Notes: generated by a model not told the origin, from the sequence alone. A stretch of 38,394 nt of DNA from an uncultured bacterium (GCA_902780525.1 CACZFL010000015.1:1-38394); one strand, 5' to 3'. Positions 7,871 to 16,842 are shown, numbered from the stretch's first letter. A program made the numbers and translations.

Positions 7871-8692
7871 TTATACTCTTAGTCTGCCGAGTGCAACAGC
7901 TGTATCAAGCATATCTCCGTTCGTAGTAACTACTTTAGCCAAACTTTCATAATTCCTTTGGGTGCTTATTGTATTAATCATTTCTTTGATTACATTACAG
8001 TTAGAAAGTTCAAGCATACCTTGTTGCAGAACAAATTTTTCCGAACGCAATTCCGGATTTTCCTCCGGAGTTTTAGGGATAAATCTTGTATCGTTGATTT
8101 CAAATAAATCATCTTTGTTTGAAAAATCCCAGATACCGATTGTCTGCATAGGTACTTTTTGCAGACCTGCGTTCATTTCAATATTACCTTTTTCACCGAT
8201 AATAATTTGTACTTTATCTCTTACCAAATCCGGATCAAGGTCTTCAGGTATCATGCGGATTCTTCTATTATTGATATCAAGAACATATTCACCCTGCTTT
8301 GTTACAAGGTAATCCTGATCGTTTCTTGTGAAAGAACCATTCCTTGTATAGTAATTTCTTCCGTCAGCATCTTGTATTTTGAAAAATCCGTCTCCTTCAA
8401 TTGCCAGATCATAGGGGTTATCGGTTTGGTTTAGTGCACCCTGGGAGAAGTCGTGAGTATATTCGTAAGCTGAACTTCCTACGCTCAAATCTCCAAGATA
8501 TCTTGTTGAATCATTTCTCAAAACAGATTCAGACTGGGTGTAAACAGCTGATTCCATTAAATCCTGGAATTTGATAGACCCTTTTTTGTATCCTACCGTA
8601 TTAACGTTTGCCAGGTTGTTAGCAGTATTGTCGTTCATATCCATAAGAGCGAGCATACCGTTTGCACAAGATTCTAAACCTCTAAGTATCAT
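7871..8692 (-). CDS. flgF: flagellar rod/hook basal-body protein, FlgF-type
   Basis: The 273-residue protein has the rod-family N-terminus ([41 protein letters not shown]), the central FlgE/F/G block (YDLAIEGDGFFKIQDADG, YYTRNGSFTRNDQDYLVTKQG) and the C-terminal helix (VIKEMINTISTQRNYESLAKVV...DMLDTAVALG). Upstream position to flgG and a sequence distinct from FlgG point to the proximal rod protein FlgF; FlgF, FlgG and FlgE cannot be fully separated by eye. Its ATG overlaps the stop of the upstream SLT gene as TAATG, suggesting translational coupling. Confidence 0.82.
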   Translation of the reverse strand: MILRGLESCANGMLALMDMNDNTANNLANVNTVGYKKGSIKFQDLMESAVYTQSESVLRNDSTRYLGDLSVGSSAYEYTHDFSQGALNQTDNPYDLAIEGDGFFKIQDADGRNYYTRNGSFTRNDQDYLVTKQGEYVLDINNRRIRMIPEDLDPDLVRDKVQIIIGEKGNIEMNAGLQKVPMQTIGIWDFSNKDDLFEINDTRFIPKTPEENPELRSEKFVLQQGMLELSNCNVIKEMINTISTQRNYESLAKVVTTNGDMLDTAVALGRLRV

Positions 8693-9246
8693 TAGTTTGC
8701 TCCTTTCATCTTATCGTATTTACTTAATACGCTTTTTACATAGTTTTGTGTTTCCTGATACGGAGGGATTCCGCCGTATTTTTTAACTGCATTCGGACCT
8801 GCATTGTATGCGGCAAGTGCAAGAGATTTGTTGTTGTCAAATCTGTCCAAAAGACCTTTTAAGTATTTTGTTCCGCCCTGAATATTCTGTTCAGGGTCAT
8901 AAGCATTTGTAACACCTAAACCCTGTGCTGTTCCCGGCATTAATTGCATTAAACCCATTGCACCGCATTTTGATGTTGCATTCGGGTTAAATCCGGATTC
9001 CTGATTGATAACTGCTTTTACAAAATCCACATCCAATCCGGCCTGTTCTGAGTACTTATCAATTAACTCATTAATCTCTGCCCTTGAGGTTGGAGTTGTA
9101 TTTTTTGTATTTTTCATTGTAGTATCAAGAATCTTCTGAAAATCTTCCGTTGGCTTCTGGGGAGCATTGTAAGATAATAGCGACTGAAACTGATTTTCAA
9201 TCGTCTGAATCCTCTGCAAAGTTACATCTAATCCAGTAAGGTTCAT
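8692..9246 (-). CDS. lytic transglycosylase, SLT domain
   Basis: This is a soluble lytic murein transglycosylase-like protein of 184 residues. The catalytic domain (about 60-175) shows [35 protein letters not shown] with the catalytic Glu in QES, then [13 protein letters not shown], and AYNAGPNAV, the classical SLT family 1 motifs. No signal peptide is visible, so export may use the flagellar type III route, as for rod-cap enzymes. The ATG at 9246 is preferred over a TTG at 9267; an AGGTAAG lies about ten bases upstream. It overlaps flgF by one base. Inference: it opens the peptidoglycan for the rod, replacing the missing enzyme half of FlgJ. Confidence 0.88.
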   Translation of the reverse strand: MNLTGLDVTLQRIQTIENQFQSLLSYNAPQKPTEDFQKILDTTMKNTKNTTPTSRAEINELIDKYSEQAGLDVDFVKAVINQESGFNPNATSKCGAMGLMQLMPGTAQGLGVTNAYDPEQNIQGGTKYLKGLLDRFDNNKSLALAAYNAGPNAVKKYGGIPPYQETQNYVKSVLSKYDKMKGAN

Positions 9247-9343
9247 CTTTTTCTTACCTGCTACCAAGGGTTCTTTATCTGAAATTACTTCAGAATTTAC
9301 CCATGCCTCTCTCCATTTATGGGGATATACTTAATCCTATCAG

Positions 9344-9353
9344 TATTTACCCC
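9344..9353 (-). repeat. GGGGTAAATA motif copy
   Basis: An exact copy on the minus strand, in the spacer between gtrA and the SLT gene, co-directional with both. It lies about 100 bases upstream of the SLT start. Confidence 0.6.
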
Positions 9354-9368
9354 TACTTACCACAGGAG

Positions 9369-9396
9369 GAATATTATATATCAATATATAATATTC
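9369..9396. promoter_or_regulatory. 13-bp perfect inverted repeat upstream of flagellar operon
   Basis: The arms GAATATTATATAT (9369-9381) and ATATATAATATTC (9384-9396) match perfectly around a CA loop. It lies about 120 bases upstream of the first gene of the flagellar operon (SLT). It may be an operator controlling entry into the operon or a leader hairpin. There is no T-tract on the minus strand after it, so it is not a gtrA terminator of the usual kind. Confidence 0.45.
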
Positions 9397-9446
9397 TCCA
9401 TTTACACTATAGATGGTTTTTCATCGCTTTACATCAATCTAATGGT

Positions 9447-9851
9447 CTATTTTTTCCTGAATGCAAATAATTTGAACGCAATATAAGTAAATACTGCTGC
9501 GGTAAAGTTTGAGATAAGCTGAGCAATATATACGTTCAGATGCAAATACTGAACGGTAAACTCCAATAATCCTGCATTAATAAGGTAACTAAAAAACCAG
9601 GTTATACAGCATTTCAGATATTCTTTGTACCAGACGCCTTTGCTTTCAAAAACAAAAGTTCTCTGCATTGTAAATGATATAGCTGAAGACAAAAACCACG
9701 CAAGCGCAAGTGCTATTTGATAAACCTTGTCGCCCATAATCAGGCATATAAGAGCATAAATCAGGTAGCAAACACCTGCATTAAAGCTTCCTACAAATAA
9801 ATATCTTATTTTATCGTCTAACGAAAACCAAAAATTTTTAATCTTTTCCAT
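9447..9851 (-). CDS. GtrA-family membrane protein
   Basis: The 134-residue protein has four predicted transmembrane helices: about residues 14-34 (YLFVGSFNAGVCYLIYALIC), 43-60, 80-98 and 107-130, with the conserved opening RYLFVGSFNAGVCYLIY and the helix 2/3 region ALAWFLSSAISFTMQRTFVF. GtrA proteins are linked to moving lipid-linked sugars across the inner membrane for glycosylation of surface polymers. The gene follows a phosphohexomutase but a terminator separates them at 9908-9942, so it may have its own weak promoter; no good ribosome binding site is seen before the ATG. The substrate cannot be inferred. Confidence 0.8.
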   Translation of the reverse strand: MEKIKNFWFSLDDKIRYLFVGSFNAGVCYLIYALICLIMGDKVYQIALALAWFLSSAISFTMQRTFVFESKGVWYKEYLKCCITWFFSYLINAGLLEFTVQYLHLNVYIAQLISNFTAAVFTYIAFKLFAFRKK

Positions 9852-9907
9852 ATTTATATAATACTACAGAAATAAAAGTGGTAATTTGTTGTGGTGTAAA
9901 TGTGTAC

Positions 9908-9942
9908 AAAAACAGAAAGTGAAAATCATCACTTCCTGTTTT
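9908..9942 (-). terminator. rho-independent terminator after phosphohexomutase
   Basis: On the minus strand the arms ACAGGAAGTGA and TCACTTTCTGT pair around a 6-base loop with one G-U, and the stem runs into TTTTT. It separates the phosphohexomutase gene from gtrA. Confidence 0.65.
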
Positions 9943-9984
9943 ATATTTACTACTGCAAATTTCTTAATATTTTATTGCTAATAA

Positions 9985-12243
9985 TTAATATGTATATTCA
10001 GGTATCACAAATTGTTCATTATTTGCGTCTTTTTCAACAAACTCAAGGTAATGACTTAGTGCAACATCCTTGGAGTTTCCATAGAATTCATCAGAAATAA
10101 TTTTCTTATGTAACTCGGTTCTTTCACCTGAATAATTACCTAAAATCTGAGAAAATTTTTGAATATTTTCTAAATCCTCACCGCCTGAATATGCTTTAGT
10201 CTTGGCATCAGTTCCTGAAGGTCTGATTTCAACGTATTTATCAGTGAACTTAAGGTATGTTCCGTCACCTACAAATTTTACATCAACAAGATTGTCGAAT
10301 TTAAGTTCAGGAAATGCATCATTCAGAACTTCTTTAACCTTATCAACGCCGAATAGCCCTTCACGGATACCTATGGCAAGTGAAAGATAGAACAAATCAT
10401 TTTTTGTTCTCTGTTTTTCGCCTTCAACTTTAGCCTGTTTAAGTTTTTCAATATCGGGTTCTGATTCGTTATAATAAGCGATATCTTCTCTAACGTCGAA
10501 TTTTGCAATAATATTGTTTTCTTCAAAAATTTCAATCAGGTATTCAGAAAGAGTTTTGTTTTCTTCTTCAAGTTTTGCAGCAAGAGAAGAAGCTACAATA
10601 ATTGCTTCTGTTGCGCTCTTTTCTCTCATCGCGATAGCTTTTCTTCCTGAAAGTGATTCAATCAAATCTTCAGAGCCCATAATCATACCGCCTGATTCTT
10701 CACCGCCAAATACCATACGGGGTTGAACACCAAGGTTAATTGAGTTTCCGAAAACATCGTCAACGACAACTTCTTTATTAGGATTATTTTTTATTTGAAG
10801 CTCAACTTTTTTCATAATATTCGCAATTTCTTTGAAGCCGACAGGTACGTTCACAACTTTAATATTATTTGACTTAGCCCACTCATCCCAAGAAAGTGCA
10901 GATGCGGTTGTTTTAATCATAAATCTCGGATGATTTTTGAATTTACCTCCGTGTTTAAGTTGTTTAACACGGTAGTTCATAAGCATTAAGAATGCCTGAT
11001 TTGCCGTATAAACGGTTAATATTCGGTTTTCATCAAGTTCAATGTATGAAACTCCATAATCATCAAGCATCGGCTCATTTCCGCTTGCCTCAATCTGACA
11101 AACAGTAAGTCTGTCGTGGTCAGGGTCTGTTATAAGAACGATAGTCCCTAATGGCATATCTTTTAAAACTTCTTCGTAATGCATCGACTCTATAACTGGG
11201 AAATATTTAGTTCCATCTTGTTTTTTAGCAAGAACTGTTGCATCAACGGAATAATCGTAAAACGTTTTGTTTCCCTTCGGGTCAGTATCGTATTTACCGA
11301 TTGAATGGAAGAAGGGATCTTCTTCTGTGTTATTCCAGACATATTTGTCCTGGATTCCGAGTTTTTCCAGAACTCGGCTTAATGTACGGTAAGCGCAGCC
11401 ACCCACAGATTCTATGAATAATTTCCCTTCCATCTTTTTTATGCCGTCAAGGTTTTGAGCAACGCCAGATTTTAAGTATTCGACATACAAATCAATCCCG
11501 TCATTGAGTCTTTTCATAATATTTTCATCAATTAACGGGTCATTCTTAGCAGCAATTTTAATATCATAAGTTCCGTTTTTTTCAACTGTATCAAAAATTT
11601 CCTGAATCTTATTTACAAACTCCAAAGATTCCTCGGGAAGATACTGGCTTCCCTGTGAGTTTAAATCTTTAGTAGCAGTTTTAACCGATATCCCGTGGCT
11701 TGAAGTTATGTACTCTCCGCCTAGTAAATCAAGTTTGAATGCCAGAAATGATGCAAGCCAGATAGGAATGGTTTTTCTGTCCTTCGGGGTTAAAGTTTTT
11801 ATTCCCTGAGCTGCCTGTATTCTTGCGATTGCATCTAAGTATAACTCAGAATTATAACGGACTTCACTTCCTACCAGCTTTCTGATTTCCTGTCCTTCAT
11901 ATTTTTCACGTGCAACAAGAGCTTTAGCTAATGTTGCCAAAACTATACCTACAAGGTTAATCGGAAACCTTGTATCCTGAGGGTAAATAATATTCTGAGG
12001 ACCTCTGATACCAGCAGTTGAAACTTTTGCTTCTTTTGAATAATTGGCAAACCATTCTTTAAGGTTCAAACCTTCCGGATTGCTTTCGGAGTGCGGATAA
12101 AGATGTTCTTTTTTTAACGTAAACGTAAACTCGTTTTCGTTATTAAAATTCATCAAATCCAAATCTTTTACATAATCCGGAGTTTTTTCAAACACACTGT
12201 AAAACAACTCTTTTTCCAACTCACAGCTTGGCTCTCTGTTCAT
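9985..12243 (-). CDS. phosphohexomutase (phosphoglucomutase/phosphomannomutase family)
   Basis: This alpha-D-phosphohexomutase family enzyme interconverts sugar 1- and 6-phosphates and feeds nucleotide-sugar synthesis. At 752 residues it is longer than usual bacterial members (450-600). The four active-site loops are present but some are altered: STAGIRG at 75-81; the phosphoserine loop TSSHGIS at 180-186 (usual TASHNP; Ser182 kept); the metal loop DPDHDR at 373-378 (usual DGDGDR; the three Asp kept); the sugar loop GGEESGG at 513-519; and the phosphate loop RPSGTDAK at 674-681. Insertions lie mainly between loops 2 and 3 (about 190-280) and at the C-terminus. The ATG has AGGAG nine bases upstream and an extended -10 promoter at 12277. 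The exact sugar specificity is open. Confidence 0.85.
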   Translation of the reverse strand: MNREPSCELEKELFYSVFEKTPDYVKDLDLMNFNNENEFTFTLKKEHLYPHSESNPEGLNLKEWFANYSKEAKVSTAGIRGPQNIIYPQDTRFPINLVGIVLATLAKALVAREKYEGQEIRKLVGSEVRYNSELYLDAIARIQAAQGIKTLTPKDRKTIPIWLASFLAFKLDLLGGEYITSSHGISVKTATKDLNSQGSQYLPEESLEFVNKIQEIFDTVEKNGTYDIKIAAKNDPLIDENIMKRLNDGIDLYVEYLKSGVAQNLDGIKKMEGKLFIESVGGCAYRTLSRVLEKLGIQDKYVWNNTEEDPFFHSIGKYDTDPKGNKTFYDYSVDATVLAKKQDGTKYFPVIESMHYEEVLKDMPLGTIVLITDPDHDRLTVCQIEASGNEPMLDDYGVSYIELDENRILTVYTANQAFLMLMNYRVKQLKHGGKFKNHPRFMIKTTASALSWDEWAKSNNIKVVNVPVGFKEIANIMKKVELQIKNNPNKEVVVDDVFGNSINLGVQPRMVFGGEESGGMIMGSEDLIESLSGRKAIAMREKSATEAIIVASSLAAKLEEENKTLSEYLIEIFEENNIIAKFDVREDIAYYNESEPDIEKLKQAKVEGEKQRTKNDLFYLSLAIGIREGLFGVDKVKEVLNDAFPELKFDNLVDVKFVGDGTYLKFTDKYVEIRPSGTDAKTKAYSGGEDLENIQKFSQILGNYSGERTELHKKIISDEFYGNSKDVALSHYLEFVEKDANNEQFVIPEYTY

Positions 12244-12276
12244 ATAAACTCTCCTATAAAATCTATCTTTGGCCTT

Positions 12277-12285
12277 ATTATAGCA
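12277..12285 (-). promoter_or_regulatory. extended -10 promoter of phosphohexomutase gene
   Basis: The minus strand reads TGCTATAAT, an extended -10 element with a perfect TATAAT, about 34 bases upstream of the ATG. The -35 region is poor (GTGAAG at 17-base spacing), as is usual for extended -10 promoters. Confidence 0.6.
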
Positions 12286-12319
12286 TAAAATTCAAAGCTC
12301 TTCACCTGTTTGCTTTTAT

Positions 12320-12769
12320 TTATCTCTGTTCCTGCACCTCTAACATGAATGTTACAGGGCCGTCATTTATAAGTGACACTTCCATCATAGCACCGAATTT
12401 TCCTGTCCCTGTCTTTATTCCGTATGATTGAACCTGAGATACAAAATACTCATAAAGTTCGTTGGCAATCTCAGGCGGTGCAGATTTATCAAAACTCGGT
12501 CTTGTACCCTTTCTACAATCACCACAAAGAGTAAATTGCGATACAATAAGCATCTCACCCTTAATATCAATAAGCGAAAGGTTCATCTTGTCGTTTTCAT
12601 CAGGGAATATTCTTAAATTAACAACTTTTCTTGCAAGTTTTTCAACTTGTTCCTTTGTATCACCTTTTTCAATTCCTACTAGCGCAAGAATACCTTTTTG
12701 TATAGAAGAAACATTCTTTCCTTCAATATCAACCCCTGCATTTTTTACTCTTTGTATTAAAACTTTCAT
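12320..12769 (-). CDS. dtd: D-aminoacyl-tRNA deacylase
   Basis: Dtd removes D-amino acids (and glycine from tRNA-Ala) wrongly attached to tRNA. The 149-residue protein matches the family along its length: MKVLIQRV at the start, the active-site motif SQFTL at 77-81, FDKSAPPE at 93-100, and GTGKFGAMMEV with NDGPVT at 121-140, the cross-subunit Gly-Pro motif. The start codon overlaps the stop of the upstream DUF115 gene (TAATG), so the two are co-translated. Dtd has no functional link with motility; the pairing is probably transcriptional convenience. Confidence 0.96.
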   Translation of the reverse strand: MKVLIQRVKNAGVDIEGKNVSSIQKGILALVGIEKGDTKEQVEKLARKVVNLRIFPDENDKMNLSLIDIKGEMLIVSQFTLCGDCRKGTRPSFDKSAPPEIANELYEYFVSQVQSYGIKTGTGKFGAMMEVSLINDGPVTFMLEVQEQR

Positions 12770-14667
12770 TATATTTCACCCGATATTCTGTCTAATTCAT
12801 CCGACACTGTCTTGATTTTATTTTCGGCAGCATTTGTGAACTCAGTAATTTTATTCGTCAGGCTTGTTACAGAATCGAGTGTGAACTCCCTTGTCATTTT
12901 CATTTCATAATCTATATCAATGCGTTCTGCTGTCGTAATAAAATCGAAAAGTTTGTTTTTCCCTCCGAAATCATAACTCAGAGCCGTGTATCCAGTTACC
13001 AGTTTTTTAAAACTTTTAAGTATTTCCTGAGAGATATTTCTGTATCTTTTGAGGTCATTATGAATACCTTTTGCAATTTTTCTGATTTCATTAATAATCA
13101 ATTTTGCAGGTTCAAGGCTTTCTTTGATTTTAAATAAATTATCTTTGATGCTTGTAATATCATATTTAAAGTCTGTGTTTAAATCCCTGTTTTCAATTTT
13201 CCCCGAATCTTTAAGAGCATCTTCAAGAGGAATATTTTTGAACCCGTCAATTTGCGCTCCGACAAGCGAAGTATTAATATATTCTCGGTCCGGAAAATTT
13301 AAAGTGTATTCATGCAACGGCTGAATAAATGCTGCATAAACCGATTCTGTCGGTATCATCTCACCATTAATCCCTTTTACATAGTAAAGTGAAGAATTGA
13401 GTGCGTGTATTCTGTCTAAAGCTTTTTTCTTTCTGATTTCAGGGTCATCATAGTTGCCAAGTGACATACAGAAGTTTTCAAAATCTTTTGCCGTTATTTC
13501 CCATTTTTTTGTTTCTTCATTAAACTTGCATACAAGGTCTTTGTATGCGGAATCCTTACTGTAACACTGTCCTTCAATGTATGCCAAATCTTGTCCGACA
13601 AGTGCAATTTTTGAACAACCTAAGATTCTTGCAACATTCAGTGCTGTATAAGATACCGTTCCTTTGGAATAGTATTCCGAGATATCAATATCTGCTATAT
13701 CTCCCCACAACTCGTTTGTCGGAAGGTTTTGAGAAATATGAGAATAAGTGTTTTTATATTTAAAGTTTCTGAGATTTGGGTGAGCATAGGGCTCGGTGAT
13801 GAAATTAATTCCACTCAAATCAAGACCTGCAATCTGTTTTGAACAGTCATTTGCTTCAATAATACAAAGGAAATCGGGTGTTATATCGTGAGAACTAAGT
13901 GTTTTCATTGCTGTACCAACTGTTATAAGAATATAATTATCTCTGTATTTTTTTAGTGTTTCTATGTTTCTGTCCAGCGTAGGACCTGCAGATACAACAA
14001 CAGCGGTTTTTCCTTTGTAATAATCTTTGAGTTCTCCTATCGGAATCTCATTAACAAGCTTTGGAATATTGTTTATGGTTTTTAAGATCAAACCGTAGAA
14101 TTTTTCTTTTGTATATTTTAAATCCAGGCTGAATCTGCCAATTGTCTGCTGAAGCTCCGTGACCATATTGTTAAAAGTTCCTTCGTTCAACTTTCTGTAT
14201 GCAGATGTAGATAAAAGAAGCGGAGTGTTTTGCATATTTGATTTTTGATAAATGTATTCACAAGCCTCAGTAAAATCGTTTGTCATATACACGTTTTTTT
14301 TCAGAATATCAGCTGAAAAATCAACAAGCGCAAAAGCTGTTCTTAAAATATTCAAATCAGGTTCGTAAAGAATAACGGTTCCGATGGATTTCGCAGAAGT
14401 GACCTGAAAAAGGTATCCCAGCCCCATTCCGTAAATTAGATGTATGGTGACAGGCGTATTTTCCGCCATGGCAAAAATCTCAGATGCTTCTGCCAAAGGA
14501 TTTAATGGATTATGCAAATGTTTTCCCTTGTATGTAAAATTATAAAAATTATTTTCTTTAACAAGCTGCGGCACATCTGTCAAAACATAAGTTAATAATG
14601 CTTGAGCAAGTCTTGGATTTTTTTCTTTTAAAGCGTTTATATTCTTTTCAAAAACGTTGTTATTCAT
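12769..14667 (-). CDS. DUF115 / motility accessory factor (Maf)-like protein
   Basis: The 632-residue cytosolic protein carries the DUF115 (6-hydroxymethylpterin pyrophosphokinase MptE-like) core: GKTAVVVSAGPTLDRNIETL at 219-238, followed by VGTAMKTLSSHDITPDFLCIIE and, further on, SYTALNVARILGCSKIALVGQDLAY. In Campylobacter, Helicobacter and Aeromonas, proteins of this family (Maf) are needed to glycosylate flagellin with nonulosonic acids. A role in flagellin glycosylation here is inference supported by the nearby flagellar genes; no flagellin or sugar synthesis gene lies in the window. The C-terminal 150 residues are long helices (coiled-coil-like) ending in LDRISGEI. It follows a strong terminator after the PFK gene and overlaps dtd by one base. 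Confidence 0.8.
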   Translation of the reverse strand: MNNNVFEKNINALKEKNPRLAQALLTYVLTDVPQLVKENNFYNFTYKGKHLHNPLNPLAEASEIFAMAENTPVTIHLIYGMGLGYLFQVTSAKSIGTVILYEPDLNILRTAFALVDFSADILKKNVYMTNDFTEACEYIYQKSNMQNTPLLLSTSAYRKLNEGTFNNMVTELQQTIGRFSLDLKYTKEKFYGLILKTINNIPKLVNEIPIGELKDYYKGKTAVVVSAGPTLDRNIETLKKYRDNYILITVGTAMKTLSSHDITPDFLCIIEANDCSKQIAGLDLSGINFITEPYAHPNLRNFKYKNTYSHISQNLPTNELWGDIADIDISEYYSKGTVSYTALNVARILGCSKIALVGQDLAYIEGQCYSKDSAYKDLVCKFNEETKKWEITAKDFENFCMSLGNYDDPEIRKKKALDRIHALNSSLYYVKGINGEMIPTESVYAAFIQPLHEYTLNFPDREYINTSLVGAQIDGFKNIPLEDALKDSGKIENRDLNTDFKYDITSIKDNLFKIKESLEPAKLIINEIRKIAKGIHNDLKRYRNISQEILKSFKKLVTGYTALSYDFGGKNKLFDFITTAERIDIDYEMKMTREFTLDSVTSLTNKITEFTNAAENKIKTVSDELDRISGEI

Positions 14668-14722
14668 AAATTAACTCTCCACCCGAATTTATTCTATCAA
14701 ATTTAACCAATATAATCAAACA

Positions 14723-14756
14723 AAAAGCGGTTTGAAAATTTTTTCAAACCGCTTTT
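14723..14756 (-). terminator. strong rho-independent terminator after PFK gene
   Basis: A perfect 16-base inverted repeat: AAAAGCGGTTTGAAAA (14723-14738), a 2-base loop, and TTTTCAAACCGCTTTT (14741-14756). A T-run follows on the minus strand. The element is nearly symmetric so it could work in both directions, but only the minus-strand PFK gene ends here. Confidence 0.85.
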
Positions 14757-14766
14757 CTGTATTTAA

Positions 14767-14776
14767 TATTTACCCC
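14767..14776 (-). repeat. GGGGTAAATA motif copy overlapping PFK stop
   Basis: An exact copy on the minus strand. Its first G is the last base of the TAG stop codon of the PFK gene, so the gene ends TAGGGGTAAATA. Confidence 0.65.
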
Positions 14777-16455
14777 TAAACTGATGTAAGTTTAGCCTGG
14801 CTTTCGAGCTGCAATGTTACTGTTGTAATATCGCAAACTGAAGAAGGTCCGAAGTATTGAATAGCACCCGGGAACAGATATCTGTCATTGAGTGCCCAAT
14901 CTTCTCTGTTAGCTTCAAGTTTTTTGAATACAGGTCCGTCAAGTTCAACGAGAGCTTTCTTAATAACAGGCTTCATTTCACCGTGACGTCTTTCCATATT
15001 CATCATCATTGTGAGAGGAACTCCGCCTGCAATCCAGTCTTTTGCAGGTTCAGTTAAGTTTCTTACTGAAGAAAGGTATCCGGTAAAGCCGAAGTTAATC
15101 AGAGCAAATGCGTTAAAGCCTAATGAATAGCAATAGTCTGCATCAAAGTTAGAAGGGAATGCGCATCTTCCTTCATAACCGAAGAAGTGTGACTGTGTTG
15201 AGAATTTGCCTGAATATTTACCTTCTTTCTTTAATAATGCTAATTTTTCTTCAATCATAGAGATTAAAAGTTTTTCTGTTTCAATTTTAGAAACCTGAAC
15301 GTTACCGTGAGGGTCTCTGTCCATCAACAATTGTGCTTTAATAAGTGCCGGCAGTGATTTGAATACAGAAGAGTTTTCGCTTGAAAGAGTGTTTTCAATA
15401 ATTGCAATTTTTTCTGCAGGAGTTCCTGAAGAGTATTTAGAATCCTTTTCCAAAGTTGACATAATGTCATTTAAGTTTGCAATCATTGACTTAAGTTCAG
15501 GAACGAACTCAATTAAACCTTCCGGAATAACTGCTATACCAAAGTTTTTACCCATATCCGAACGTTTAACAATAATGTCTGTCATGTAATCAATAATTGA
15601 TGATAATGACATTTTTCTTTGTTCAACTTCTTCTGATATTAAAGTTATGTTTGGCTGAGTCTGAAGAGCTGCTTCAATAGCTACGTGAGAAGCACTTCTT
15701 CCCATAATCTTAATAAAGTGCCAGTATTTTTTAGCTGAGTTTGCGTCTCTTTCAATGTTACCGATAAGTTCACCGTATGTTTTTGTAGCAGTATCAAAAC
15801 CGAATGATATTTCGATTTGTTCATTCTTTAAGTCACCGTCAATTGTTTTAGGACAGCCGATAACCTGAATGTTTGCATTATGTGCTACAAACCATTCAGC
15901 AAGAAGCGCAGCATTTGTGTTAGAATCGTCACCACCAATGATTACAACAGCAGAGATATTTAACTTTTTGCAAACTTCCCATGCAGACTGGAATTGTTCT
16001 TCTGTTTCAAGTTTTGTTCTGCCTGAACCGATAATATCAAAACCGCCGGTGTTACGGTAATCATTAATAAATTTATCGTTAAATTCTACATACTTTCCTT
16101 CAATAATACCACTCGGTCCGCCTAAGAAACCATAAAGTTTATTTGAAGAATTTGCCTGTTTAAGTGCGTCATAAAGCCCTGCAATAACGTTATGTCCGCC
16201 TGGAGCCTGACCGCCTGAGAGGATTACACCGACATTTCTTAAATCAGACTGAATAGTATCAGTTGTAGTCTGGAATGTTACGGTTGGTTTTCCGTATGTG
16301 TTTTTGAATAAAGTTTTGATTTCTTCCTGGTTAGCAACAGATTGTGTTGCAGAACCTTCTATAGATCTAAGATGGCTGATGCCTGATGCTAATGAAGAAG
16401 GTAATTTTGGTTGGTATTTAAGTCTTTCAATTTGTAATGGTGATAAATTTGTCAT
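14776..16455 (-). CDS. pfp: diphosphate-dependent 6-phosphofructokinase
   Basis: The enzyme phosphorylates fructose 6-phosphate, reversibly with PPi, at the control point of glycolysis. The 559-residue length fits the long PPi-PFK class (plant beta-subunit-like) rather than the 320-residue ATP enzyme. Motifs: GGQAPGGHN at 81-89; GGDDSN at 174-179, where the second Asp is the mark of PPi use (ATP enzymes have GGDGS); [10 protein letters not shown] at 202-211, again the PPi type (ATP enzymes have PKTIDND), with the catalytic Asp; and [11 protein letters not shown] at 251-261. An extended -10 promoter and an AAGGGAAG ribosome binding site precede the ATG, and a strong terminator follows, so it looks monocistronic. 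A PPi enzyme saves ATP, consistent with a fermentative life. Confidence 0.94.
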   Translation of the reverse strand: MTNLSPLQIERLKYQPKLPSSLASGISHLRSIEGSATQSVANQEEIKTLFKNTYGKPTVTFQTTTDTIQSDLRNVGVILSGGQAPGGHNVIAGLYDALKQANSSNKLYGFLGGPSGIIEGKYVEFNDKFINDYRNTGGFDIIGSGRTKLETEEQFQSAWEVCKKLNISAVVIIGGDDSNTNAALLAEWFVAHNANIQVIGCPKTIDGDLKNEQIEISFGFDTATKTYGELIGNIERDANSAKKYWHFIKIMGRSASHVAIEAALQTQPNITLISEEVEQRKMSLSSIIDYMTDIIVKRSDMGKNFGIAVIPEGLIEFVPELKSMIANLNDIMSTLEKDSKYSSGTPAEKIAIIENTLSSENSSVFKSLPALIKAQLLMDRDPHGNVQVSKIETEKLLISMIEEKLALLKKEGKYSGKFSTQSHFFGYEGRCAFPSNFDADYCYSLGFNAFALINFGFTGYLSSVRNLTEPAKDWIAGGVPLTMMMNMERRHGEMKPVIKKALVELDGPVFKKLEANREDWALNDRYLFPGAIQYFGPSSVCDITTVTLQLESQAKLTSV

Positions 16456-16481
16456 AAAAACTTCCCTTTCTTTTTGCGAAT

Positions 16482-16490
16482 ATTATACCA
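16482..16490 (-). promoter_or_regulatory. extended -10 promoter of PFK gene
   Basis: The minus strand reads TGGTATAAT about 27 bases before the PFK ATG. The -35 region has no recognisable hexamer. It matches the extended -10 form seen upstream of the phosphohexomutase and cdd genes. Confidence 0.6.
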
Positions 16491-16620
16491 TAAAAGAAAC
16501 AGGTTGTTTTTTATAAAACACTATGTTTTGTAATAAAAGCATGCTCACGTATTGATTTCCCGAAACCTTTGCAGTATATTATAAGTGTACAAAGTACAAT
16601 TAATATAAAAGGACACAGAA

Positions 16621-16842
16621 ATGAAAGTCAACAATATATCGTCAACAAATTTTGGCGCAGGAGTATTTATCAAAGGTTCAGAAAACCAACATTGCAAATT
16701 CTTGTATAATGATATTGAAGCAGTAAGAAAAGAATTTAAAATTCCGGCTTTGTTTCATACTCACGACGTAGAACTTCCGTCTATATCAAAGGCTGTTTTA
16801 CAAAAGCTTAAAGAACTTGGAATCAAATTTAGTAACAAATAA
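16621..16842 (+). CDS. orphan 73-residue protein with NFGAG N-terminal tag
   Basis: A small lone plus-strand gene with AAGGACA upstream of its ATG and an AT-rich promoter-like region (TATTATAAG, near 16577). I do not recognise a domain. The N-terminus MKVNNISSTNFGAGVFIKG resembles the starts of the proteins at 18652 and 33984. The rest is a mixed alpha/beta stretch with His (FHTHDVELPS) and a C-terminal helix KAVLQKLKELGIKFSNK. The spacing FHTHDVE could bind a metal but this is a guess. Its last 14 bases overlap the 3' end of the convergent nuclease gene. Confidence 0.7.
   Translation: MKVNNISSTNFGAGVFIKGSENQHCKFLYNDIEAVRKEFKIPALFHTHDVELPSISKAVLQKLKELGIKFSNK

Noticed and set aside
9268..9446. 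Possible tRNA or small RNA gene in the spacer before the flagellar operon
   Set aside because: No T-loop (GGTTCGA) or cloverleaf arms seen; only the inverted repeat and the decamer stand out.
9268..9446. Sigma-28 or sigma-54 flagellar promoter
   Set aside because: Looked for TAAA-N15-GCCGATAA and GG-N10-GC patterns upstream of the operon and in 7594-7870; no acceptable match on the minus strand.
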